41,340 nucleotides of DNA from Sphingobacteriales bacterium UTBCD1 (GTDB lineage Bacteria > Bacteroidota > Bacteroidia > Chitinophagales > Chitinophagaceae). Position numbers and translations under genes: made by a program. Below the pieces are notes generated by a model, which searched no databases, was not told the origin of the DNA, and saw only the letters and a list, made by a program, of their open reading frames with translations. Position 1 is the stretch's first letter, and each line of letters begins with the position of its first letter. The stretch spans positions 1 through 41,340 of the forward strand of contig MWTC01000034.1 in the NCBI GenBank assembly GCA_002066995.1, given 5' to 3'. Positions 1 through 8,218 of this stretch are shown piece after piece.

Positions 1-32
1 AAACAGCAGACCCTAATTATAAAAAATATCTA

Positions 33-220
33 ATTCTTTTCGCTTCCAGCACAAGTGTCCAAAATATAGCTGTTCACCTTCGAAGTGCCAGATGGACTGG
101 TGTGTGGGTATGCGGAATTCGCCGTCAATGAATCCAGGAAGTCCTATGTTATACTATGCCTTGTATGACACCGGCCACACAGAAATACGATTGATTGAAA
201 ATGTACTAAGTGAGGCTCTG
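33..220. repeat. Diverged direct repeat, copy 1 (upstream of the men operon)
   Basis: This stretch matches a second copy at 7313-7500 in the same orientation. Bases 33-173 align with 7313-7453 without a gap at a constant offset of 7280; counting by hand, about 107 of 141 positions agree (about 76%). Similarity continues with small gaps to about 220. No long open frame exists in either copy. Together the two copies bracket the whole men operon. The copy may begin before the window. It could be a decayed mobile element or a dispersed intergenic repeat; I do not recognise the family. Confidence 0.75.
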
Positions 221-460
221 TGAAATAAATACCGGCTTTCAAAATCCAAACTGATAGAATTTAAAACAAGCATGCAGCAAAGTACTAAACCATATCACCT
301 TCAATAGTTACACAAAGGAGTTTTTAATCAATGTAACCCGTTATGGATACAATACAATTAACTTGCATTTTCAAATAAAATTCCCTGCAGGTATATTGCG
401 CTACATTTTATAATAGTTGCTTTAAACGGATGTGACATAAGTTATATTCTTCTTAACTTA
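221..460. other. Intergenic region upstream of menF
   Basis: This is an AT-rich stretch without a supportable gene. It must carry the promoter of the men operon. The best candidate box is TACATTTT at 402-409, one base off the Bacteroidetes -7 consensus TAnnTTTG, with no good -33 partner. I see no riboswitch-like or strong hairpin structure. Confidence 0.4.
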
Positions 461-1570
461 GTGGCTTGTAAAAATGTGAATTTGGAACATCAGCTATTAT
501 TGTCTGCCGCAGAGAGTCTGTTAGCCAATAATATTCCTTTTTGTCTGTTTCGTTATCCTAATGAAATGCGGTGGGCTTTAGCCATTCCGGACGATATATT
601 ACCACACGAAAAACAAACAACGTTCTGGTCAGTTCCCTTCAGCAAACATCATTCAGCGGCCAAAGAGATTAAACTGGGTGTTGTGATTCCCGGCTTTATC
701 AATAAATTGTTTATACAGAAAATAAAATCGTTAGAAGTTTGTCCTCCTTTTGAAGAAAAAGATTTACCTGAAGAAACAAGCCGCCAGCATTATTTCAATG
801 CTATTAGCCATTATCTCAGTGATATTCGTTCGGGCAAACTCAGCAAGGCAATATTATCGAGAGTAGTTTATGCCGACAGGCCTGCCGATTTTGATGTGTT
901 GCAGTGTTTCAGCAGACTTGCCGATGCTTATGCCGGTACATTTGTACATCTGCTTGTACATCCTGACGCAGGCATCTGGCTGGGCGCAAGTCCTGAATTG
1001 CTTTTAAAGAAAAGAGATGATGTGCTCGATGTGATGGCACTTGCAGGAACACAGGCACGCAATGCCAATCACAACTATCAATGGCGCGACAAAGAAATTC
1101 AGGAACATCTGATGGTAGCTCAGCATATTGAGAGGGTGATGGCAATGCATCACTGTTCGCTTTCGCATAAAGATTTAATGACAACAGTAGAAACAGGAAA
1201 GGTGGCCCATCTGAAAACAGATTACCGTTTTTTGTCGGATGTTAACGTGTCTCTTGAGCCATTACTGAAAGATTTACATCCCACCCCTGCCGTTGGTGGT
1301 TTGCCTGTGAATGAAAGTATGCAATGTATCGCTTCTTATGAAGGTTATGACAGAACGTACTATACAGGATTTATTGGCACTACTGATTTTCGTTCAGAAG
1401 CCGATTTTTATGTCAATCTTCGTTGTATGCAGGTGGGCAAGCAGCACATTGCTGTGTATGCAGGCGGTGGCATCACTGCCGGTTCCGATCCGCGGGAAGA
1501 GTGGGATGAAACTGTTTTGAAAAGCCGGACCATGCTGGAACATATTAAGATGGTTAAAGAATGTTTGTAG
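461..1570 (+). CDS. menF: Isochorismate synthase MenF
   Basis: This enzyme converts chorismate to isochorismate, the first committed step of the classical menaquinone pathway. The 369-residue protein has the chorismate-binding fold: a lysine at about 129 in LSKAILSR (the position of the general base in this family), GASPELLL at 175-182, LAGT at 194-197, LHPTPAVGG at 272-280, a RTYYTGFIG segment at about 298-306 and the Mg-binding end GGGITAGSDPREEWDE at 335-350. It is shorter than the E. coli enzyme (about 430 residues), mainly at the N-terminus. No in-frame ATG exists near the 5' end, so a GTG at 461 is used; the exact start is uncertain. It is the first gene of the men operon, three bases before menD. 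The following menD, menB and menC make anthranilate or salicylate synthase unlikely. Confidence 0.93.
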   Translation: MACKNVNLEHQLLLSAAESLLANNIPFCLFRYPNEMRWALAIPDDILPHEKQTTFWSVPFSKHHSAAKEIKLGVVIPGFINKLFIQKIKSLEVCPPFEEKDLPEETSRQHYFNAISHYLSDIRSGKLSKAILSRVVYADRPADFDVLQCFSRLADAYAGTFVHLLVHPDAGIWLGASPELLLKKRDDVLDVMALAGTQARNANHNYQWRDKEIQEHLMVAQHIERVMAMHHCSLSHKDLMTTVETGKVAHLKTDYRFLSDVNVSLEPLLKDLHPTPAVGGLPVNESMQCIASYEGYDRTYYTGFIGTTDFRSEADFYVNLRCMQVGKQHIAVYAGGGITAGSDPREEWDETVLKSRTMLEHIKMVKECL

Positions 1571-1573
1571 TGT

Positions 1574-3268
1574 ATGATGGTGTTATCAGATAAAAAAGGT
1601 GTGCAGCAAATGGTGATGGCTTTGGCCCGTTTAGGGTTGAAAGAAGTGGTGTTGTGTCCCGGCTCCCGGAATGCCCCATTGGTGATTTCATTCAATCGCC
1701 ATCAGCAATTCAGTTGTACCAGCATAAGGGATGAACGAAGCGCTGCTTTTTTCGCAATGGGCAAGTCGCTGGAACGGAATGAACCCGTAGCTGTAGTATG
1801 TACAAGCGGTTCGGCTGTGCTTAACCTGGCTCCTGCCATTGTTGAAGCTTATTACCAGCGAATTCCGCTCATCGTGATAACGGCTGACCGCCCTGTGGAA
1901 TGGATTGACCAGGGTGACGGACAAACAATGAATCAGCAACATATTTACAGCAACTATGTCCGCAAGAGTTATCACCTCAATGGTGATGCATCTGCTGATA
2001 ATGATTTGTGGTATAATATACGTTGCATCTGTGAAGGTTTTAATATCGCAACAAATAAAGACAGAGGCCCGGTGCATTTTAATGTCAGTTTATCGGAGCC
2101 GCTTTATGGAACTGCAGAGTCATCTTTTAACAGTGTCAACATTTTCAAGGAGGAAAAATCAGAGCAGCGTTTAGCACAATCTCACCTGGAAAGGTTGGCC
2201 CGGGAGGCAAATGCATCGCAGAAAATTATGCTCCTGGCAGGACAACACTTACCTGGCAATAAACTCAGCCACGCACTGGCAGAATGGTGCCAGCTGAATC
2301 AGGTTGTCGTGTTGACGGAATCCACTTCCAACATGCATCATGCAGATTTCATTGCTCATATTGACCGCTGCATTACAGGCCTTGATGCTTCATCTTCTAA
2401 GGAGCTGATGCCCGATTTGCTGATTACATGCGGTGGTGCCGTTGTGTCCAAAAGAATTAAAACATTGCTGAGAAAATTTAAACCGGGGGCACACTGGAAT
2501 ATTCATCCCTATGATGCAACCATGGATACCTATCAGGCATTGACGGAGTCTTTTTCCATGCAACCGGCAGATTTTCTTCAGCAACTTCTGCCCTATATTA
2601 AATCCGGCATCTCTGATTATAAAAAACGGTGGCAAGCTCTGAACACAGAAAAAGAACTCAGGCATCAGCACTATTATGAACAGGCTTCCTTCAGTGATTT
2701 TAAAGCGTTTGGTATTGTGCTAACACAAATTCCTGCTGATACACATCTGCATCTGGCTAACAGCTCACCTGTGCGCTATGCACAACTTTTTTCTTACCGT
2801 CACATTGCAAGCACCTGGTGCAACAGGGGAACCAGCGGTATTGACGGCTGCAGCAGTACGGCAATGGGCGTAGCTGCTTCGGCTGAGGAGAAAAAATTTT
2901 TGTTGATTACAGGAGATGTATCATTTTATTATGACAGCAATGCTTTATGGAATGAAAGTAATGTTGACAACCTGAAAATAATTATTATCAATAACAGCGG
3001 TGGCGGCATTTTCCGGATTATTGAAGGACCTGACCGTATTGAAGAACGTGCAGCGTATCTGGAAACGGTGATGAACAGTAATGCGAAGTATCTTGCAAGG
3101 CAGTATGGCTGGTACTATCATGAGGCGCATGATGAAAAAGAATTGCAGCGGGCGCTGAAAGATTTTTTTGATGAAGAGCATAAGAAGAATATTCTCGAAA
3201 TTTTCACCAATCCTGAAACAAACCCCGAAGTGCTGAAATCGTATTGGGAATTTTTGAATAAAAAATAA
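1574..3268 (+). CDS. menD: 2-succinyl-5-enolpyruvyl-6-hydroxy-3-cyclohexene-1-carboxylate synthase MenD
   Basis: MenD is a thiamine-diphosphate enzyme that joins isochorismate and 2-oxoglutarate to form SEPHCHC. The 564-residue length is typical. Visible motifs are CPGSRNAP at 28-35, the DER motif whose Glu54 would activate thiamine diphosphate, TSGSAVLNLAPAIVEA followed by ITADRP in the first domain, NRGTSGIDG in the C-terminal domain, and the cofactor/Mg motif GDVSFYYDSNAL followed by IINNSGGGIF. Two adjacent ATG codons (1574 and 1577) are possible starts; both give the same protein but for one residue. It lies three bases after menF and eight bases before menB, so it is almost certainly co-transcribed. 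Confidence 0.96.
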   Translation: MMVLSDKKGVQQMVMALARLGLKEVVLCPGSRNAPLVISFNRHQQFSCTSIRDERSAAFFAMGKSLERNEPVAVVCTSGSAVLNLAPAIVEAYYQRIPLIVITADRPVEWIDQGDGQTMNQQHIYSNYVRKSYHLNGDASADNDLWYNIRCICEGFNIATNKDRGPVHFNVSLSEPLYGTAESSFNSVNIFKEEKSEQRLAQSHLERLAREANASQKIMLLAGQHLPGNKLSHALAEWCQLNQVVVLTESTSNMHHADFIAHIDRCITGLDASSSKELMPDLLITCGGAVVSKRIKTLLRKFKPGAHWNIHPYDATMDTYQALTESFSMQPADFLQQLLPYIKSGISDYKKRWQALNTEKELRHQHYYEQASFSDFKAFGIVLTQIPADTHLHLANSSPVRYAQLFSYRHIASTWCNRGTSGIDGCSSTAMGVAASAEEKKFLLITGDVSFYYDSNALWNESNVDNLKIIIINNSGGGIFRIIEGPDRIEERAAYLETVMNSNAKYLARQYGWYYHEAHDEKELQRALKDFFDEEHKKNILEIFTNPETNPEVLKSYWEFLNKK

Positions 3269-3276
3269 ATTTAATC

Positions 3277-4119
3277 ATGGAGAAGATAAGCTGGCAGGTG
3301 GTTAAAGAATATAGCGATATTACTTTTAAGCAATGCAATGGTGTTGCACGAATCGCTTTTAATCGCCCTGAAGTCCGGAATGCTTTCAGGCCGGAAACAG
3401 TTTCTGAATTACTGGAGGCATTGGTCATTTGCCACGAATCGCAGGAGACAGGTGTAGTATTGATTTCCGGAGAAGGTCCTTCTCCCAAAGATGGCGAATG
3501 GGCATTCTGCTCCGGAGGCGACCAGCGTGTAAGAGCTAAAACAGGTTATAAAGGCGGTGATGGCATCAACCGTTTTAATATTTTAGATGTGCAGAGACAA
3601 ATACGGTTTATGAACAAAGTGGTGATTGCTGTTGTACCCGGATGGGCAGTTGGCGGAGGCCATAGTTTGCATGTTGTGTGCGATCTTACTCTGGCAAGCA
3701 GAGAGCATGCTGTTTTCAAGCAAACCGATGCAAACGTTGCCAGTATTGATGGTGGTTATGGTTCTGCTTATTTAGCCAGGATGATAGGACAAAAACGTGC
3801 AAGAGAAATTTTCTTTTTAGGAAAATCTTATACAGCGCAGCAAGCTTATGAAATGGGAATGGTGAATGCTGTCGTCCCTCATGACGAATTAGAAAATACG
3901 GCTTATGAATGGGCGCAGGAAATTCTATCTAAAAGCCCTACAGCAATCAAGATGGCTAAATTTGCTTTTAACCTGATTGATGATGGTTTGGTCGGGCAAC
4001 AGGTATATGCCGGTGAAGCTACACGACTGATTTACGGAACGGAGGAAGCTGAGGAAGGAAGAAATGCTTTCCTGGAAAAAAGAAAACCTGACTTTAAAAA
4101 ATTCCCTAAATTCCCTTAG
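3277..4119 (+). CDS. menB: 1,4-dihydroxy-2-naphthoyl-CoA synthase MenB (aspartate type)
   Basis: MenB is a crotonase-fold enzyme that closes the second ring of menaquinone, turning o-succinylbenzoyl-CoA into DHNA-CoA. The 280-residue protein has the oxyanion-hole segment GWAVGGGHSLH, the block FKQTDANVASIDGGYGSAY and the downstream GQKRAREIFFLGK, all typical of MenB. In QTDAN the aspartate (residue 151) sits where E. coli has glycine (QTGPK). By the published division of this family, the glycine type needs bicarbonate as catalytic base, while the aspartate type, as in mycobacteria, carries its own carboxylate. This copy should therefore be bicarbonate-independent (inference). It lies between menD and menA with gaps of 8 and 10 bases. 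Confidence 0.96.
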   Translation: MEKISWQVVKEYSDITFKQCNGVARIAFNRPEVRNAFRPETVSELLEALVICHESQETGVVLISGEGPSPKDGEWAFCSGGDQRVRAKTGYKGGDGINRFNILDVQRQIRFMNKVVIAVVPGWAVGGGHSLHVVCDLTLASREHAVFKQTDANVASIDGGYGSAYLARMIGQKRAREIFFLGKSYTAQQAYEMGMVNAVVPHDELENTAYEWAQEILSKSPTAIKMAKFAFNLIDDGLVGQQVYAGEATRLIYGTEEAEEGRNAFLEKRKPDFKKFPKFP

Positions 4120-4129
4120 AAATAGCAGA

Positions 4130-5032
4130 ATGGCATCTTTATCAGACTGGGTCGTTTGTTTCAGGCTACACACATTGCCACTGGCCCTTTCTACTACTTT
4201 GCTGGGTAGTTTTCTGGCAGCATATCACCATCAGTTCAGCTGGGAAATTTTAACCGGAACAATACTAACTACTTTGTTTTTGCAAATACTCAGCAATCTG
4301 GCAAACGATTATGGCGATGCAGAAAATGGAGTGGATAATGCTGAAAGAATTGGTCCGCAGCGCAGCCTTCAGTCAGGAGCTATCTCAAAACTACAGATGA
4401 AAAAAGCTATTTACATATTCGTTCTGTTGTCATTAATCTCAGGAACGTTTTTAGTAATCGAGGGAACAAAGAATTTACATATCGGCAATGGCATTATTCT
4501 CTTTTTAACAGGTATCACAGCCATTGCAGCCGCCATGAAATATACCATGGGAAAAAATCCTTATGGCTATTCGGGTTTTGGAGACTTGTTTGTGTTTATA
4601 TTTTTCGGGTTGGTTGGTGTATTAGGTACTTTCTTTCTGCACACACATTTTTTAGCATGGCCGGAATTACTTCCTGCTGCGGCTATCGGATGTTTTAGCA
4701 CCGGGGTGCTGAATCTTAATAACCTTCGTGACAGAGAAAACGATGCAGCCTTCGGCAAAAAAACAATAGTGGTGAGGCTGGGTTTGCATAAAGCAAAATA
4801 TTACCATGCATTGCTTTTAACCGCAGGCATGCTTTCAGCTCTTTTCTATACGGCTATGGCCAAAGGATCGTGGCATAAATGGATATACGTAATTACATTT
4901 ATCGCTATTATTCGCAGCATTGTTGTTGTAGCTGGAAATGAGGAACCAAAGTCGTTATACCCCGAACTTAAAAGGTTATCCATTGCTACTTTGTTATTCG
5001 CTGTTCTTTTTGGGCTTGGATTATTAGTTTAA
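4130..5032 (+). CDS. menA: 1,4-dihydroxy-2-naphthoate polyprenyltransferase MenA
   Basis: MenA is an integral membrane prenyltransferase of the UbiA family. It attaches the polyprenyl tail to DHNA and releases CO2, giving demethylmenaquinone. The 300-residue protein is mostly hydrophobic with about eight or nine predicted membrane segments. It has both aspartate-rich motifs that bind Mg-diphosphate: NDYGDAENGVDN at 59-70 and NNLRDRENDAAFGKK at about 197-211. An upstream in-frame ATG at 4064 would overlap the end of menB by 56 bases and add a hydrophilic tail; the ATG at 4130, ten bases after menB, gives the family-typical N-terminus and is preferred. It is followed by menC after 14 bases. Confidence 0.93.
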   Translation: MASLSDWVVCFRLHTLPLALSTTLLGSFLAAYHHQFSWEILTGTILTTLFLQILSNLANDYGDAENGVDNAERIGPQRSLQSGAISKLQMKKAIYIFVLLSLISGTFLVIEGTKNLHIGNGIILFLTGITAIAAAMKYTMGKNPYGYSGFGDLFVFIFFGLVGVLGTFFLHTHFLAWPELLPAAAIGCFSTGVLNLNNLRDRENDAAFGKKTIVVRLGLHKAKYYHALLLTAGMLSALFYTAMAKGSWHKWIYVITFIAIIRSIVVVAGNEEPKSLYPELKRLSIATLLFAVLFGLGLLV

Positions 5033-5046
5033 TATTTCCTTAAGTT

Positions 5047-6090
5047 ATGAAAGCGTATTATAAAAAATATACACTCTTGTTTCATAAGCCGGGAGGTACA
5101 TCACGGGGAGTTCTTTGGCAAAAGCCGACATATTTTATTTTCCTGGCGGATGGCTCAAAAACAGCTGTTGGCGAGTGTAACCGTTTCTTAAAATTATCTT
5201 ATGACGATCGTGAAGGATATGAAGAGAAACTGGAGGAAGTTTGCAACCTGTTACCAACAGAAATGAGCGGAGTACTTGATAGTTTAAAAGAATGGCCATC
5301 AGTTTATTTCGGAGTGGAAATGTTGCTTAAAGACTGGCAACATGGATGTCAGCGTATTTTATTTCCTGAAGTAATCAAAGAGAACGGTTTTTCAATACCT
5401 GTCAATGGACTGATATGGATGGGTGCGAAAAGCGAAATGAAAAAACAGGTTGAAGAAAAATTAAAACAAGGTTATACATCACTGAAACTCAAAATTGGTG
5501 CAATTGACTTTGATGCAGAACTGGAATTAATGGCTTATATCAGGAAACAGTTTAATGCGGCCGAAGTAGAGATAAGAGTGGATGCCAACGGGGCATTTGG
5601 TTTTGAAGAAGCCAAAGTCAAACTTCAGCAGCTGGCACAATATGAGGTGAGTTACATTGAGCAACCAATACCGCCCGGGCAGTGGCAGGAGATGGCAGCA
5701 TTAGCGGAAAGCAGCCCTGTGAAGATAGCACTCGATGAGGAATTGATTGGTATCATTAATGAGATAGAGCAGGAGAAACTGATAACAACTATAGCCCCTC
5801 AGCTTCTCATTCTGAAACCTGCACTTACAGGGGGATTTGATGGTGCCAGCAGATGGAAACAATTAATTGAAGCAACCGGAGGCCGTTGGATAATAACATC
5901 TGCCCTCGAAAGCAACATCGGCCTTAATGCCATTGCCCAATATGCCGCAACAGGTCATTCGCATTATGCACAAGGTTTAGGTACAGGACAATTGTACACC
6001 AACAATTTTGAATCACCTTATACAGCTGATGCAAAGGGACTGCATTATAATATATCAAAGAGCTGGGATTTGAGTTCTTTGTTTAACTGA
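5047..6090 (+). CDS. menC: o-Succinylbenzoate synthase MenC
   Basis: MenC dehydrates SHCHC to o-succinylbenzoate. It is an enolase-superfamily protein of 347 residues with an N-terminal capping domain and a TIM barrel. All catalytic positions are visible: the KxK pair in SLKLKIG (Lys147 and Lys149), metal ligands Asp179 (RVDANG), Glu205 (YIEQP) and Asp230 (ALDEEL), and Lys257 in ILKPALTGG on the opposite face. Related dipeptide epimerases and muconate cycloisomerases share this fold, but the location inside the men operon settles the function. It lies 14 bases after menA and about 70 bases before menE, the largest gap in the operon. Confidence 0.94.
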   Translation: MKAYYKKYTLLFHKPGGTSRGVLWQKPTYFIFLADGSKTAVGECNRFLKLSYDDREGYEEKLEEVCNLLPTEMSGVLDSLKEWPSVYFGVEMLLKDWQHGCQRILFPEVIKENGFSIPVNGLIWMGAKSEMKKQVEEKLKQGYTSLKLKIGAIDFDAELELMAYIRKQFNAAEVEIRVDANGAFGFEEAKVKLQQLAQYEVSYIEQPIPPGQWQEMAALAESSPVKIALDEELIGIINEIEQEKLITTIAPQLLILKPALTGGFDGASRWKQLIEATGGRWIITSALESNIGLNAIAQYAATGHSHYAQGLGTGQLYTNNFESPYTADAKGLHYNISKSWDLSSLFN

Positions 6091-6161
6091 ATAGCACATA
6101 ACAAAGATGCCTGGCCTGATGTCTCTTATAAAATTGTTTATTTGTAAAGCAATTGGTTGCA

Positions 6162-7220
6162 ATGAACCGGAAGTCTTATAAAAAACTCATCTTGAACGGA
6201 CAGGAACTGGAAGGTGAAGAACTGTTGCGTTATTGCAAAAGCCATCCGGAAGTTTATATGCAACAGATAGGTGGTTTTTTAGCAGGCTGGATGTCTGGGT
6301 CGGCTTACATGGAAGTCCACACGAGTGGCTCTACCGGAAAGCCTAAACTTATCACAGTGGAGAAAGACCAGATGTTGGCCAGTGCTGCTGCTACGGCTGC
6401 ATTTTTCAATTTTCAAAAAAATCAAGTTGCATTACTCGCACTGCCTGCCAGTTATATTGGAGGGAAAATGATGATTGTAAGAGCGCTCTTCAGCAGTTTG
6501 AATTTGATTTGTGTGAAGCCCGGTAATCAACCATTGAGTCACCTCTCTGCAGGGCAGCCGGTAGATTTCGTTCCGCTGACACCTATGCAAATGGCCGGAG
6601 TAAGAGATACCAAAAACATTAAAACAATTTTATTAGGCGGAGGGCCTGTCAGCACTGAACTGGAGGTGCACTGCCGGTCTTTGAATGCGGCTGTTTATCA
6701 CGGCTATGGTATGACAGAAACATTGAGTCATGTGGCACTTAGGCGAATCAATGGCGCTGAATCCGGTTCTCTATATACAGCTTTGAAAGGAGTTGCGTTT
6801 GAAAAGAACGAAAACGGGTGCCTGATCATTCATGTTCCTTTTTTGAACCAACCAGTCCTCACCAATGATATGGTTGAGTTGAAAAGTTCTACTTCATTTA
6901 TCTGGCTGGGAAGAAAAGATAATGTCATAAACAGTGGCGGAATAAAATTATTCCCTGAGCAGATTGAAGCAAAGCTAAGCAGGATAATTGATGAACCATT
7001 CTTTGTTACGGGAGTGCCTGACGTTGTTTTAGGTGAAAAACTGGTTTTGCTTATTGAAGGCGAATGCTATTCCGATGATCAGATAAAAACAATAAAGGAA
7101 AAAATAAGCGACAGTTTAACTAAGTACGAAAAACCCAAAAAGATTTTATTTCTTCCTCATTTTTTGCGAACATCATCCGGTAAAATACGAAGGAAAGACA
7201 GTCTGAATCTTGTTCGATAA
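6162..7220 (+). CDS. menE: o-Succinylbenzoate-CoA ligase MenE (short form)
   Basis: MenE is an ANL-superfamily adenylate-forming enzyme that activates o-succinylbenzoate with ATP and CoA, making the substrate of MenB. The 352-residue protein has the phosphate loop HTSGSTGKPK at about 53-62, the adenine/acid motif YHGYGMTET, the hinge region WLGRKDNVINSGG and the C-terminal lysine motif SSGKIRRK (Lys341). It is about 100 residues shorter than the E. coli enzyme, the loss being in the N-terminal subdomain before the phosphate loop, which here begins only about 50 residues in. Short MenE forms are, as far as I know, usual in Bacteroidetes. A TTG three codons upstream is possible, but ATG at 6162 is preferred. 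It is the last gene of the operon. Confidence 0.92.
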   Translation: MNRKSYKKLILNGQELEGEELLRYCKSHPEVYMQQIGGFLAGWMSGSAYMEVHTSGSTGKPKLITVEKDQMLASAAATAAFFNFQKNQVALLALPASYIGGKMMIVRALFSSLNLICVKPGNQPLSHLSAGQPVDFVPLTPMQMAGVRDTKNIKTILLGGGPVSTELEVHCRSLNAAVYHGYGMTETLSHVALRRINGAESGSLYTALKGVAFEKNENGCLIIHVPFLNQPVLTNDMVELKSSTSFIWLGRKDNVINSGGIKLFPEQIEAKLSRIIDEPFFVTGVPDVVLGEKLVLLIEGECYSDDQIKTIKEKISDSLTKYEKPKKILFLPHFLRTSSGKIRRKDSLNLVR

Positions 7221-7238
7221 ACACTGTTCGTTTCTTAT

Positions 7239-7261
7239 CTGCGAGGCTTCCAGACTCGCAG
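7239..7261. repeat. GC-rich hairpin after menE
   Basis: CTGCGAG (7239-7245) and CTCGCAG (7255-7261) form a perfect 7-bp stem around a 9-base loop. It starts 18 bases after the menE stop codon and could help end the men transcript, although no long T run follows. It lies just before repeat copy 2 and resembles hairpins at 10629-10649 and 29562-29577 in having a short GC stem around a GGnTT..TTCC-like or TTCCAG core, so it may belong to a REP-like family (inference). Confidence 0.55.
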
Positions 7262-7312
7262 TACTATTTTATTGCTTTCCGCAATATCGCATGAACTATA
7301 AATATAAATCCA

Positions 7313-7500
7313 CTTCTTTTCCCTTCCTGCACATGTGTCCGGAATATAGCTGCTCACAGTCAATATTTCAGATGGATTTGTGTGCGGATATGTAGTGTTC
7401 GCCGTAAATCAATTCAGGAAGACGGAATTTGTACTATGTCTTGTATAACCCCGAGTCCACGGCAGTAAAACGATAGTTTGAAAATTTAGTAAGCGGAACC
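7313..7500. repeat. Diverged direct repeat, copy 2 (downstream of the men operon)
   Basis: This is the partner of the copy at 33-220, in the same orientation. The ungapped core is 7313-7453. The intergenic space between menE and the next gene (7221-7590) holds only the hairpin at 7239-7261, this repeat and a terminator serving the opposite strand. On the minus strand the two copies share short peptide-like blocks, but both are broken by stop codons, so it is not annotated as a gene. Confidence 0.75.
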
Positions 7501-7531
7501 CGGCAGGGAAATGAAAATCCCGGATACCGGT

Positions 7532-7563
7532 AAGAAATAAAAAAACCGGCTCATCACCGGGTT
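7532..7563 (-). terminator. Rho-independent terminator of the DUF6580 gene
   Basis: Read on the minus strand, an AACC(C)GG arm, a 7-base loop and a CCGGTT arm form a short stem with one bulged base, followed directly by TTTTTTATTT. It lies about 28 bases after the stop codon of the minus-strand DUF6580 gene. Confidence 0.65.
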
Positions 7564-7590
7564 CAATGATCTCTTATATCGGTATTTATA

Positions 7591-8163
7591 TTATGACCTT
7601 GCTGGTTTTAAAGCCCACCTTGTGAAAAGATTATACGCTCCGAACAATAGTCCGCCAAACACAAATGTAGCAATAAAGCTCCCTTTTAAAAACGGAATAC
7701 CGGCAGCAAAGCAGGTCATCAATCCGTCATAGGTTTTGGGATAAGGCTGATTGTTGATGTCCAATCCGCCGCCTGCCCAAACCAAAAAGTTTGAGATAAT
7801 GAAGAAGATCAAAACACCTGCAACCGAACCTCCCAAAATATGACTCAGCTTTGCATAATTGATCCTGAAACCGATCACCGTGATGGCTGCGAATAAAATA
7901 TAATTCACCCATTGGCCAGTATAAAATCCCGGGATACCGGTCAGTCCCTGAACATACAGGAACTGGTACAATGCATCAGAGATCAAAATGGAGAGCAACG
8001 GGAAAAGGAATGCTATCTTTTTATCTTTTATCACCGATCCAGCAAATAAGGCCATGGCAATTTGAGGAGCAAAGCCCAGCGGGCGGTTATCCCATACACG
8101 GTACAATGCACCGATTACGATCAATACCGCAAATACGATAATGTTGGTTCTATTCTGTTTCAT
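7591..8163 (-). CDS. DUF6580-family membrane protein
   Basis: This is a 190-residue, very hydrophobic protein with about five or six predicted membrane segments. An early motif YRVWDNRPLGFAPQIAMALF and a segment FLFPLLSILISDALYQ match the DUF6580 family as I remember it. Its layout resembles the substrate-binding subunits of ECF-type vitamin transporters, but no function is established and no energising subunit lies nearby. An upstream in-frame ATG at 8226 would overlap manA; the ATG at 8163 is preferred because a TAnnTTTG promoter box on the minus strand (8183-8190) lies between the two. It may be expressed both from this box and by read-through from manA. Confidence 0.7.
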   Translation of the reverse strand: MKQNRTNIIVFAVLIVIGALYRVWDNRPLGFAPQIAMALFAGSVIKDKKIAFLFPLLSILISDALYQFLYVQGLTGIPGFYTGQWVNYILFAAITVIGFRINYAKLSHILGGSVAGVLIFFIISNFLVWAGGGLDINNQPYPKTYDGLMTCFAAGIPFLKGSFIATFVFGGLLFGAYNLFTRWALKPARS

Positions 8164-8182
8164 TTTTAATAAAGTTTCAGGG

Positions 8183-8190
8183 CAAATGTA
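8183..8190 (-). promoter_or_regulatory. Putative -7 promoter box (TACATTTG)
   Basis: On the minus strand this reads TACATTTG, a perfect match to the Bacteroidetes -7 consensus TAnnTTTG, 19 bases before the ATG of the DUF6580 gene. No clear -33 TTTG element is seen at the expected distance. Confidence 0.45.
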
Positions 8191-8218
8191 ATTCAATTGA
8201 AGGAAACCTGATCTTGAT

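Noticed and set aside
4064-4129. Longer N-terminus for menA starting inside menB
   Set aside because: It would overlap menB by 56 bases and add a polar segment not found in MenA; the ATG at 4130 has normal operon spacing.
7210-7395. 61-codon plus-strand open frame after menE
   Set aside because: It runs through the hairpin and repeat copy 2, has no family resemblance, and copy 1 of the repeat does not keep the frame open.
33-7500. Men operon as a composite transposon
   Set aside because: The bracketing repeats hold no transposase gene or clear terminal inverted repeats, and the copies differ too much for a recent transposition; kept only as a finding about the repeats.
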